A DNA stretch of 64,000 nucleotides, taken from the NCBI GenBank assembly GCA_007922225.1, contig ML679956.1, positions 78,623,362 to 78,687,361 of the forward strand, written 5' to 3'. Source of the DNA: Emydura subglobosa. Its lineage: Eukaryota > Chordata > Testudines > Chelidae. Shown in pieces: positions 35,881-45,333 of this stretch. Positions within the stretch are counted from its first letter, which is position 1. Each line of letters starts with the position of its first letter. The position numbers and the translations under genes are program-made. The notes under the pieces are model-generated. The model was not told where the DNA came from. It did not search any database and worked only from the letters and a program-made list of their open reading frames with translations.

Positions 35881-36531
35881 TGTTTCATCTCGGGGGGGGG
35901 GGCCGTGTCCCTCATCTCTGCCTGCATTGCTCCTGCGCGTCCCCCAGTGCTGCAAAGACCCCAGGCCTTCTCCGTGTGTCCTTGCTGGCTGCTCATGCCG
36001 GGGGTCACCCCCCCCCGTCCCAGCCATCCTCTTTGCCCTGGGGGGCTGCTCTCCCCAGGGGCCCCCTCTCCATTGTGGCTCAGCGCCTGGGGGGGCTGGT
36101 GGTGGCAGGAACAGGGTGTGGGCTCGATCCACGAGCCCTCCACGGCCAGCAGCCCACCGCAGCACCATCAGAGACAGCTCCCTCCCGATCACCGAAGATG
36201 GGCGAGTCCAGGGTACGGGGCTCTTACGGTGGCTCTGGCCGGGTTCTTTTGTCCCACTGCCCGTGTGCCTGGCTTAGCGCAGTGAACCAGCGCCCTGCTG
36301 GACTTGAAAAACCATTCCGTGCGCTGGGTTTCTGGCCCTCCCGGGCAATGGGCCGGAGAAGGGGGCAGCTCATTACCTACCAGGGCCGTGTCATTGATCG
36401 CGAGCACAGGTGTGGGGCTGATTCCTGGTCAAGTCCCCCGTCCTCCCCCCCCCCCCCCGGCAGCGAGGGACGGCGGGGGGGTGCGCACAGACGCAGGCCA
36501 CACGCACGGCACTCTGGGTCTGAGAACAGCG

Positions 36532-36537
36532 TTTATT
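36532..36537 (-). terminator. poly(A) signal of cathelicidin gene 2
   Basis: AATAAA on the minus strand (plus-strand tttatt in cagcgtttattgtgc), about 187 bases beyond the stop codon. This gives a short 3' UTR typical of cathelicidins. Confidence 0.75.
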
Positions 36538-36723
36538 GTGCAGACAGGCCCTAGCAGATGCAACCGGAGTAAGGCGGTAGCTAGGCCGCGAGGAAAAGCG
36601 GGATCCCTGAAGCGGTTCTGACTCATTGCCCTATGCCATTTGCGCCTTGATTCCTGCTAAGCTTCCAGCGTGGGCGGCGCGGGCAGGTCCGCCGCACTTG
36701 CGTTCCCCTGCTCGATCTCTGCA

Positions 36724-36816
36724 TTAATTCCTACGGTTGAAAAAAGAAATGGCGTGGCCAGCGATCTTCGCGCCGATTCTCAGAGCAGGGATCCACCACC
36801 TGGTGACGCGAGTGGG
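36724..36816 (-). CDS. cathelicidin gene 2 exon 4 (mature-peptide exon)
   Basis: The minus-strand acceptor cttttccccccccatgcag opens PTRVTRWWIPALRIGAKIAG, then HAISFFNRRN and TAA (36726-36724). Net charge is about +6, with two adjacent Trp and a Pro that would kink the helix, as in CATH-1. A Val suited to elastase-type processing precedes TRWW. Confidence 0.92.
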   Translation of the reverse strand, partial: PTRVTRWWIPALRIGAKIAGHAISFFNRRN

Positions 36817-39800
36817 CTGCATGGGGGGGAAAAGAAGTGTGTTAGCGTCTCCAAGGAGCCCAGGCTGGCTTCTAATGGTGTTTCTGTTCAGCTTCATCAT
36901 CTGCAACTTGCCCCATCTCTGAAGGCTGGTTTTGGCCGCACTGGATTTGCCTTTGTAGGGGGGAGAGGCCTAGTCTAATGTGCTCTCTGTAGCCCTCTGG
37001 GGGGGTCTGAGTTTGAGAGCGGAGCTAGATCAAGGGGAGCTGGGAACGGCCAGGAAGGGATGGCTGCAATTCTACGTGTCGGGAGCAGCTTCTGCCATAG
37101 CAGCTGGGCGTTTGGGGAAGGGACTAGCTTTCAGGAGGAAAGGTGCAGCGGTCCAGGAGCCAGCAAACAGAGCTGAAAACGGGGGAGTTAGGAGAGGGGG
37201 TGTGTGGTGTTCTGGTATTGTCGGGGTGCTCGTTGGGGGTTGTTTTGGTGGGGTTTTTTGTTGTTGTGTCTCTCGCTGACAGGAAGCCGGGGGAAAGGCC
37301 ATGACAGATACAGAGGCGGCAGTGGCAGTCATTCAAGCAGCGGAAGAGACAATGAAGATGACTGGATGTGGAAGCTGCGGGATGTACACGATCCTGGAGG
37401 GGGTACCTCAAAAGAGCCTCGTCTGTATGAAGTGCCACTGCACCGAGCTGTGGGAAGAGCAGATCCGAGGGTTGGAGAGGCAGGTGGAAACTCTGATTGA
37501 GTATAGAAGAGGGTTCGGGCAGATGATGGAGCCAAGGAAGGAGGAGGCTGAAGGGGAAAACCCAGGCCTGCAGCTGGAAGCAGGACCAAGGAACTCTGAG
37601 GGGAGAATGCGGGGTGAGGAAAGTGGCCAGTGGAAGCATGTAACTGCGAGAACCCGGCAGAGGAAAAGACAGACTAGTGACAGAGAAAAAGCTCAGAAAG
37701 AGGTTTGCGGAGTTGGAAAACGAAGATGGGGCACAGCGGGTGGTTGCTGAAGGTGGGAGGGCAAGGAAGAAGAGAAGAGCAGCTATTCCTGTACAAAGAG
37801 TGGATGAGCCAATGGAGATAGCTCCAAATCAGAGCCCCAGGAGGATACAGGAACGGTTGCAGAGGAATGCAAAGGAGAACAGTAGAGGAGACGACTTGCA
37901 GCCGGAAAGAACAGGGGAGAGGCCGGAGAATCGCACCATTACCAGGAAAAGGGAGGTCTACGTGAGTGGGGACGCCCAGCTGAGAAGAACAGACAGGCCT
38001 GGAACCAGAGCTGATCCGGAGAACAGAAGGGTGTGCTGTCTGCCGGGTGCTAAGATACGGGGTGTGGACCTGAGGCTGAAGAGGATCCTAACGGGAGCGG
38101 GAAGGAATCCACTGATTGTCCTTCGTGTGGGTACAAATGATACAGCCAGATTCTTGCTGGAACGTATCAAAGGAGACAGTGCCAGGCTGGGGAAGACTCT
38201 CATAAGGAAATCAAGGCTCAGGTGATCTTCAGTGGGATTCTGCCAGTCCCTAGAGGAGGACAGCAAAGGCGTGACAAGATTCTGATGACCAACAGATGGC
38301 TCGGGCAGTGATGCTGTAAGGAGGGCTTTGGGATGTCTGGTCACTGGGAGGCATTCGTGGACAGAGGACTGTTCTCTTGGGAGGGACTTCACCTGAGTAG
38401 GGGGGGAAATGCACTTCTAGGATGGAGCCTGGCACAACTGATTAAGAGAGCTTTAAACTAAGGAGCTGGGGGAGGTGGTTGGGAGATGCCCAGGTAATCT
38501 CCACACCTGATTTTAGCAATGAGAGGGAGGGAAATGAAGTAAGAAAGTGGGGAGTAGTGGGGAGCAGAATGGACATTAAGGGGAAAGGTGGTGTAGGTAC
38601 CAGTCTAATAGGTGATACTGGCAGTAGAATGACTGTTTCAAATCAGGTCAGGAACGTGAGCAAAGCCAAAGAGCAAAAATGAAGATGTTTGTACACCAGT
38701 GTGAGGAGCCTGGGTAACAACATGGAGGAACTAGAGCTACTGACAGAGGAAGTGAAACCAGATATTCTAGGGATAACAGAAACATGGTGGAATAGTAGTC
38801 ACGACTGGTGTACAAGTATTGAAGGGTTTGTGCTGTTTAGGAAAGAAATATAAAGGCAAAGGTGGTGGAGTAGCAGTGTATAGCAATGATGAGGTAGACT
38901 GTAAAGAAATTAGAAGTGATGCAATGGATAAGACAGAGTCTGTCTGGGTGAAAATCACATTGGGGAAGAAAACTACTAGAGTTTCCCCTGGGATAGTGCT
39001 TGGGGTGTGCTACAGACCACCAAGCTCTGATCTGGGCATGGATAGAGACCGCTTTAATGCTTTTAATGAAGTAAATGCTACTGGGAACTGTGATTATGGG
39101 AGACTTTAACGTCCCAGATATAGACTGGAGGACAAGTGCTAGTAGTAATAATAGGTGAGACCTCATCTGGAATACGGTGTGCAGTTCTGGTCCCCCATGT
39201 TTAAGAAAGATGAATTCAAATGGAACAGGTGCAGAGAAGGGCTACTAGGATGATCTGTGGAATGGGAAACCTGCCTTATGCGGGAATATGCAAAGAGTGT
39301 GGCTTGTTTAGCCTAACCAAAAGAAGGTTGAGGGGAGATACGATTGCTCTCTATAAATACATCAGATGGATAAATACCAGGGAGGGAGAGGAGTTATTTA
39401 AGTTCAGTGCCAATGTGAACACAAGAACTAATGGATATAAACTGGCCATCAGGAAGTTTAGACTTGAAATTAGATGCAGCTTTCTAACCATCAGAGAAGT
39501 GAAGTTCTGGAATAGCCTTCCAAGGGAGCAGTGGGGGCAAAACACCTAGCTGGCTTCAAAACTGAGCTTGATGAATTTATGGAGGGGACGGTGTGGTGGG
39601 ACAGCCTAGTTTGGCAATTGACTGATCTTTGACTACTGGTGGTAGATATGCCAATGGCCTGTGAAGGGATGTTAGATGAGGGGTTTCTGAGTTATTACAG
39701 AGAATTCTTTCTCGGGTGTCTGGCTGGTGAGTCTTGCCCACATGCTCAGGGTTTAACTGATCACCATATTTGGGGTTGGGAAGGAGTTTTCCCCCAGAGA

Positions 39801-42800
39801 AGATTGGCAAAGGCACAGGGGTTTTTTCGCCTTCCTCTGTAGCTTGGGGCACGGCTCACTTGCTGGTGGATGCTCTGTATTTTAAAGTCTTTAAACCATG
39901 ATTTGAGGACTTCAATAACTCAGTCCTAGGTCAGGGTCTATTACAGGAGTGGGTGGGTGAGGTTCTGTGGCCTGCGTTGGGCAGGTCAGACTAGATGATC
40001 ATATTGGTCCCTTCTGACCTTAGAGTCTATGAGTCTACGAGTCTGTGTTGGGGAGGAACTGGGATTCCCCACTGGAGGGTTGATGTTCTGGGGAAACCCT
40101 TTCATATGGGGATCCAAATAACATACTACCTTCTCTACGGGCCTGAAACAAAGCCCTTTGAAGTCAAGGGAAAGACTGTCCTGGCCTTCGCTTGATTTCT
40201 TGATGCAACCCTACGACTTGGATTCAGGTTGGCCCATCCCGTTGTGGGAGAGACCGGGAAGCCAACCTGGGAACTGATGTCTGTGGTGTGAGGTTCAGGG
40301 CATCTTCTGCTGAAACCCACGCCCTCATCCTGTTGGACCTGGCCACGCAGCGAGAAACAGCCGCCTCGGACAGCCGCCTTCCCTGCCGTGTACTGGCCCC
40401 ACGTATTGGGAGGCTTTGCCTCTTTTCTCTGTTTGGCAGCTGTGGGTTTGCAGGTGAATTTACCCACCTCAGAAGGAGACGCCCAGTGGCATTTTCACCT
40501 GGGAGAGATGCTGCCCCCGCCCCACTCGTTCAAGGTACAAATTGGCCCCTCACTCGCCCCCAGATCCTCTGCTTGGAAAGCTCACCAGCGAAGGGGCGAC
40601 GTCACAGGTGATCGCCACCACAGGACAGTCTGGCTGCATGGAGAAGTGTCCTATGCAGTCTCTCACCAGCTGCAAGGAAAGAAAAGGAGGAGACTCTTGC
40701 TCTGTGTCTTTTTCTGTCTGCCCTGCAGGTGGGGAGTAGGGATACCCCAGATCGCTTGGATTTAGGGAGATCCTGAGTACAGGATAATCCGAGGGCTGGT
40801 CTACAGTGAAAACCTACAGCGGCATAGCTACGTCTCTTGGGATAACTCCACGCCCCTGATAGGTGTAGCTACGCCCACCCAACCCTCCCTGTAGACCACG
40901 CTCGAATTCTTCCATCAGCCTCGCTCCCACCTCTTGGGGAAGTGGGTTAACAACAGCGACAGGAGAACCCCACAGGGTGCTGCTCTGAATGTCGACACTG
41001 AAGCGCTTGAGCGGCTCAGGTTCAGTCTTTCAGCTGCGCCCCCCTTGCATTTGAAGGGCAGACCTAGCCTGGGTACCACCCCGTGGGGCCCTGCGTCCAC
41101 ACGCGAGCTGCTAGCCCGTGTCGCCGTGGCGATCCTACTGCTATTATTCGAGCTGGCTTTGATCTCGCTGAGTCAAAGCTGGCTGGAGTACATCTGCACG
41201 TGGTGCCAGGACATGCCGGAGTTCTGTGAGCGGGCTGAGGTCAGATCTAGAGATGCCTAGATACCCGTTTCTAGATGTAGGGGGCAATTTCCAGGCTGGG
41301 GAGAGGAGGGCCTTGTTTCTGCTAATCTGGTTTGATTTGACAGTATCTTAAATTATGCTAAATGCTTAAAGAAATAGGATGGTGCCTCTTTCAGCTGGTA
41401 GCACGCGGTGCAGTAAATCAAACCAGATCAGTTTAGCAGAAAAAACGCCCTCCTCGTCTCTCCTCCAAGTATGGCTCCGACCTGCAGTGCTAAGACACTG
41501 AATTCAGGTCTTGACAGCGCCCCGTCCACAGTGGTTCCCAACCTTTCGGAGTGAAAGCCCCACTAGTTAACACTAGGTAAAACACACGCCCCACACCCCC
41601 CTCACCGGCCATAAGCACATATAACCCCCATAAACACATATAATGCTAATAACAACAGCACTAAATTACATAAATAATAACAATAAATGACTCTTACCAA
41701 GAGCAAGAAGCTAAGCCTGCCCTGGCGCAGTTGCCACCGCCCGCCCCGTGTGGCCCTGCCTCTTCCAGTCCCTCATGGACTGAGGGTAATGGAGGTGGGC
41801 CCTGGTGAGTTGGCCGGGGCTGCTCCAGATCCCCACTGGTGTGGGGCTGCTCCTCTACGCCGGCCGGAGTGGAGCTCGGGGCTGCTGCTCCCTCCGGGGG
41901 GGGCCTGCTTTTTTGCTCCGGCCGGCATGGAGCTTGGTGCGGGGAGCTAAATGACCTCAGTATTATTGAAGCCTCATGGCTTTCACCCCCTTGTAATCTT
42001 TGGTGCCCCCCAAGGGGTTGGGAACCATTGCACTAGACCACTCTGCCGATGAAGTTTGATGTGAACTTCAGTCAATAGTCGGCATAATACACTGACTTCT
42101 TTAATGTGTTTCTGTTTGATCTTCCATGGAGCATTCCCTTTGTTCTGAAATACAGTCAGTCTGGGGAGGGCTGGAGATATTCAGGGAAGTTAGAAACTGG
42201 GAGATTGTGGTTTTTATTTTCCCAGGGGTGCTGAGCACCTGTAGCTCCTATTGACTTCAAGTGGGGCTTCAAGTGGGTGCTCAGCACCTCTGAAAGTGCA
42301 ACACTTCTTTAGGGGCCTCACTCTGGATGCCAGGTGCCTAACTGAGGGCATCGGAGTTTTGGGTAATGTTGACCTACATGCCTGAAGCTGAGCACCCCCA
42401 AAAATGGAGACACTCAAAATGAGAGGCCGTTTTTGCAATTCTGGCTGTGAAATTGTTTGCTGAACCCCTTGGGAATCTGGTTCCCTCCCTTTGCCTGAAA
42501 CAAGCAAAACGTACATCCTAGAGGTCAGAGATGGCATAGAACCATTACACCAGCCGGTCCCTTTCCCTGTCATTTGTTCTCTGCAGGAACTGTCCTGCCC
42601 AGTGTTCAGAATCCTTGATGACGGGCCTTCCATCACTTGTCTTGGGTCACAGCCTACATATTGTGCCACACATTTTTTTCCTGATCTGCAGCCTAATTTT
42701 TCCTCCTGCTGGGATTGGCGCGGCTGACAGACACGAATGAAACTGAGAACAGACCTTTCTGAGTTATGAGTAGGACGCTGACCTAAATTCATTGCTGGAA

Positions 42801-44732
42801 CAAGCAAGAGAAACCTCCAGCCTGTGTCACTTCCAGCAGTGAATCTGGCCGAACAGCCTCTGTGATGACACGTTGGATCATAACATCACAATGCAAAACA
42901 AAAAAGCCTGTCAGGCTTCCACTGTAGCCCTCAGGGACTCGGTAGAACTCATTGATCATCCCAGCAGATGTGCCTTAAACAAGAGAACGCGGCAATATCT
43001 CCACACCCCCAGCTATTCCTTACCCCATTGTCTTTGAAGTCGCATTGCTCCACATTGACTTGGCCTGACGGTAGGCATGTGGTCTCCATGATGGTGAAAT
43101 TCAGCTGCTGAACAGTACTTGGTGTGCTGCCCTTGGCCTAAGAGAAAACCAGGAAAGGACCAAGATCACCATCTCATGGTGAGTAGCTTCACAGCTGTCT
43201 CAACCACTGCATTTGTCCAGCAGCCGATGGCATGCACCAAATTCAGCCTGAGCATTTGGGACCCAACCTTGGTGCCCTTAAATGAGCGGTCCAAAGGAAA
43301 CAGTTGGTATTAAGCAAGTCTGCAGGATGGACCTCTGTGTGGAAGATGGAGACAGAGGATATCCTCATGTGGATGTTCTGCAGTGAATTCACTTATCAGA
43401 ATTTCCATAGTGGATCAAACCTGTGAGCCAGCCACTCTGTTATCTGGTCTCTAACGTTGACCCATACCAGACACTTCAGAGGAAGGTATAAAAGTCCCCC
43501 ATGGGACAATTACAGAATAACCTGCCATAGGGGAAGTTTCTCCCTAACCTCAGGCAGTTAGTGGTTGGCTTAAACCCTGAAACAGGAAGGTTTTGTGCCC
43601 TTTCTATGCATTGACCCCAATGTATATAACTGCTGTTGTTCCTATTCTCTATGCAAGTGTCTCATCCTCACCTCAGATGTGGTTTGGGAAGTACCTTTTT
43701 AAGCAATCAATTGGCGTTTATTAGTGTATGATGAATGATGCATTCACTTTAGCTGTAGCTCTGAAGATTTGATAGGACAGCACACGGCACCGTTCAGCCA
43801 GCTCCGACGATTTCAATAATACTGTCGGTACAGTGTCTGCATGAGTGCAGCATGTCAGGCTAATCCTGTCCCACCAGCACCTCCCCCCACAACAAGCCGT
43901 GGTTAGCCCTTGAGAAATGTATTTTTATTTCACTGTCAGTTGTTTTTAGGGCAGGAAGCAATCCCTGATGTATTAAATCCTAATGAGCTGGGTTCTATTC
44001 CTGGCTCTGCTACTAGCCTGCTGGGTGACCTTGGGCACGCCACCGCCTTGCTCTGTGCCTCAGTTTCCCCATCTGTAAAATGGCCTTCTTTGAAATGTGC
44101 TTTGAGAGCTGCTGATGCCAAGCGCTATATAACATCTGGATATTCTTATTAAGCAGAGGCTGACTAGTGGAGTGGGACCAGTTGCCCTTAGGAAGTTGCT
44201 GCTGTGTTGTAAACTTGGGGGAGGTTGAAGTCTCAAATCAAGAGGATTGTCACTGTTGTTAGCATCTAGAGGCCTGCTCTAAGATGGGGGGACCCATTAC
44301 GGTGACCAGCTGTCCCAATTTTTATAGGGATGGTCCCGATACTTGGGGCTTTGTCTTATATAGGTGCCTATTACGCCCCCACCCCATCCTGATTTTTCAC
44401 TCTTGCTATCTGGTCTCCCTTGGACCCACTGAACTAATCGCTGTGCACACACAGAGTGAGAAACAAACAGAGATTTCTGCCCCAGAGAGTGTGTCATCTA
44501 AATAGACAAGGCAGCCAAAGAATGGGGCACGTAATGAAGGGAACCCTTCAGTACTCACCGTGTCAGGCTGAGGGGCTGCTATAAGGAGGCGGAAGATGTT
44601 TTTCACCGTCGGTCCTTGGTTGTAGAAGTCAATGGCCTGGGCAATGGCCTGGTCATAGGTCTGAGGGGGCGGCACGGGCAAGGCAGAGGCCAGAGTGGCC
44701 AGAAGCAGCAAGACTGCCCAGCCGCTTGCCAT
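36724..44732 (-). CDS. cathelicidin gene 2, CATH-1-like (four exons, complete, 154 aa precursor)
   Basis: Secreted cathelicidin precursor, minus strand. Exons 44732-44559, 43137-43024, 40669-40586 and 36816-36724 join in phase 0 with GT-AG borders. Residues 1 to about 17 (MASGWAVLLLLATLASA) are the signal peptide. The pro-region has YDQAIAQAIDFYNQG, QLNFTIMETTC and EQCDFKDNG, as in bird cathelicidins, with an N-glycosylation sequon at N71. Cys79, 90, 101 and 118 match the conserved disulfides, and Cys111 is extra. The exon-4 peptide (125-154) starts PTRVTRWWIPALRIGAKIAG, has six basic and no acidic residues, and ends FFNRRN. Its RVxRxW-P...IAG pattern matches chicken CATH-1 (fowlicidin-1). 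The ATG at 44732 was chosen over an upstream in-frame TTG for its Kozak context and signal peptide. Likely stored in granules of heterophils or myeloid cells and released by proteolysis (family knowledge). Confidence 0.92.
36817..40585 (-). other. intron 3 of cathelicidin gene 2
   Basis: Intron of 3.8 kb, unusually long for this position. About 3 kb of it is one CR1 element inserted antisense to the gene. Confidence 0.88.
36985..40045 (+). mobile_element. long CR1 LINE with ORF1 and ORF2 start, internally deleted
   Basis: Plus-strand CR1. Decayed ORF1 runs from an ATG at 37301. It has a zinc-finger-like CGSCGMYTIL...CMKCHC pattern, a coiled coil (LERQVETL), a frameshift before 37677, and the esterase-like LIVLRVGTNDTAR motif near 38110-38155. 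ORF2 begins near 38690 with endonuclease words (SLGNNMEELELL, PDILGITETWWN). It breaks at about 39115-39155, where sequence jumps to the late-ORF2 segment (cctcatctggaatacggtgt), so the rest of the endonuclease and the reverse transcriptase are missing. The tail ggtcagactagatgatcata with repeated gagtcta/cgagtct is the CR1 3' end. It is not intact. The 5' limit is approximate. Confidence 0.88.
40586..40669 (-). CDS. cathelicidin gene 2 exon 3
   Basis: Minus-strand acceptor cctttccttgcag and donor gtgagc. Twenty-eight codons, LVRDCIGHFSMQPDCPVVAI then TCDVAPSL, the counterpart of the family's LVKRCxG...ISCD exon. The middle Cys is not usual. Confidence 0.92.
40793..40906. mobile_element. GTCTACA-ended short palindromic MITE
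   Basis: The ends ctggtctacagtgaaaa and ctgtagaccacg are inverted, with internal catagctacgtc / ggtgtagctacgcc words. It lies in intron 2 of gene 2. Confidence 0.65.
41529..42030. mobile_element. hAT-type non-autonomous element
   Basis: The left terminus CAGTGGTTCCCAACCTTT and right terminus GGTTGGGAACCATTG form TIRs of the same class as the 17.7 kb element. The 502-bp interior has no transposase. I could not see a clean 8-bp duplication. Confidence 0.75.
42214..42420. repeat. palindromic GGTGCTGAGCACC repeat
   Basis: ggggtgctgagcacctgtag, ctcctattgacttcaagtgg and gggtgctcagcacctctgaa: an inverted repeat family, with a shorter copy near 54950-55015. It lies in intron 2 of gene 2. Confidence 0.65.
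43024..43137 (-). CDS. cathelicidin gene 2 exon 2
   Basis: Minus-strand acceptor ggttttctcttag and donor gtaagg. Thirty-eight codons: AKGSTPSTVQQLNFTIMETT, then CLPSGQVNVEQCDFKDNG. Carries the first two cathelin Cys and the conserved NFT glycosylation sequon. Confidence 0.94.
43385..43720 (-). mobile_element. CR1 LINE 3' fragment
   Basis: cactctgttatctggtctct, ggggaagtttctccctaacc and tcaggcagttagtggttggc are reverse-complement CR1 words. It lies in intron 1 of gene 2. Confidence 0.75.
43965..44140 (+). repeat. MIR SINE
   Basis: Clear sense-orientation MIR: attcctggctctgctact, tgggtgaccttgggcacg, tgtgcctcagtttccccatc and tgtaaaatgg, ending near gccaagcgctatataac. Confidence 0.85.
44298..44420 (+). 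mobile_element. TAGGGTGACCAGATG palindromic MITE, copy 3
   Basis: tacggtgaccagctgtccca, then tatagggatggtcccgatac, cttatataggtgcctattac, and the inverted end tatctggtctcc. It lies in intron 1 of gene 2, about 140 bases from exon 1. Confidence 0.8.
44559..44732 (-). CDS. cathelicidin gene 2 exon 1
   Basis: ATG at 44732-44730 in context accaaggATGG. Encodes the signal peptide and YDQAIAQAIDFYNQGPTVKN, then IFRLLIAAPQPDT. The minus-strand donor gtgagt lies at 44558-44553. Fifty-eight codons in phase 0. Confidence 0.94.
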
Positions 44733-44782
44733 CCTTGGTCCTCTTCGTTTCAATGTAAGGTGGGAATGCAGTGCCCCAGCCC

Positions 44783-44788
44783 TTTATA
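44783..44788 (-). promoter_or_regulatory. TATA box of cathelicidin gene 2
   Basis: TATAAA in gcggctataaagggc on the minus strand, 51 bases upstream of the ATG. This places the transcription start near 44755 and predicts a 5' UTR of about 25 bases. Confidence 0.75.
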
Positions 44789-44812
44789 GCCGCCGCCGCC
44801 TCTTCAGTTGCT

Positions 44813-44879
44813 TTGTGCAAGAGGGATTGTTGGCTCACCCACGCAGCTCTTCCTCAAAGCTGCGGCTTTTCCTTTCCTC
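44813..44879 (-). promoter_or_regulatory. candidate C/EBP and PU.1 sites upstream of gene 2
   Basis: On the minus strand, TTGCACAA (44820-44813) fits a C/EBP half-site pair. GAGGAA words at 44855-44850 and 44879-44874 fit the PU.1/ETS core. These factors drive myeloid granule genes in other vertebrates. Function here is inference from words only. Confidence 0.4.
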
Positions 44880-45070
44880 CGCAGGAACTCTTCGTCAGCC
44901 AACGTGCCAGTGCCTGCAAAGAGAGGGGCTTTGAAACCTAGCTGTGTAGCTATCAGTGCAATAAGGGGAGAGAGAAGAAATAAACGAGGGGGGGGGTGGA
45001 CAACAAAAAACCCCTCAGCAGCAACCAGAAAACAGACCGTCTCTCATTACCTGAGCTGCATGCATCCCAA

Positions 45071-45333
45071 ATAATGTGGTAAGCCAGAAGACTGCGGCTA
45101 CAGTGTTGAAGGTGTGTTGTTGTAGTGCTGTACCGTGGACGCTGCCTACATCGATGGAAGAGGTGTTTTCCATCCACATCGTTAAACCATCTCTCTGAGA
45201 GGTCTGATTCTTCCCTCGACCAAGCCCTGTCTCCACCAGAGGTTCGGTTTACCTAACTACAGCCCTCAGGGCGAGGAATTTTCCACAGCTCTAATTTCAC
45301 CGATCTAATTTTTAAGCGTAGACCAGGCCTAAG
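45071..45333. mobile_element. possible GTAGACC-ended MITE remnant
   Basis: Starts near gactgcggctacagtgttga and ends ttaagcgtagaccaggcc, the end motif shared with the other GTCTAC-type elements. The left end is degraded. Confidence 0.4.

Larger units (their letters stand above)
32236..36500. other. GC-rich intergenic region; no gene supported
   Basis: Very GC-rich, with frequent G and C homopolymers, so long overlapping ORFs arise on both strands by lack of stop codons. It contains a MIR-like copy (34140-34360), a MITE (35091-35214) and a C-rich pyrimidine tract (35400-35880). I searched the minus strand for cathelicidin exons 1-3 for the 29.7 kb exon and saw none. Confidence 0.65.

Noticed and set aside
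35609..36277. 222-codon proline-rich open frame on the plus strand
   Set aside because: Arises from the C-rich tract at 35.4-35.9 kb. Frames on both strands are open because stop codons are rare at this composition.
42214..42807. 197-codon minus-strand frame, first considered as gene 2 exon 3
   Set aside because: It overlaps a palindromic repeat, and its Cys-rich part (near 42.65 kb) does not fit the cathelin exon. The real exon 3 was found at 40586-40669 with correct phase and splice sites.
44733..44753. Upstream in-frame start extending gene 2 by seven residues (KRRGPR before the ATG)
   Set aside because: The upstream codon is TTG. The ATG at 44732 has a good Kozak context and starts directly at a typical signal peptide.
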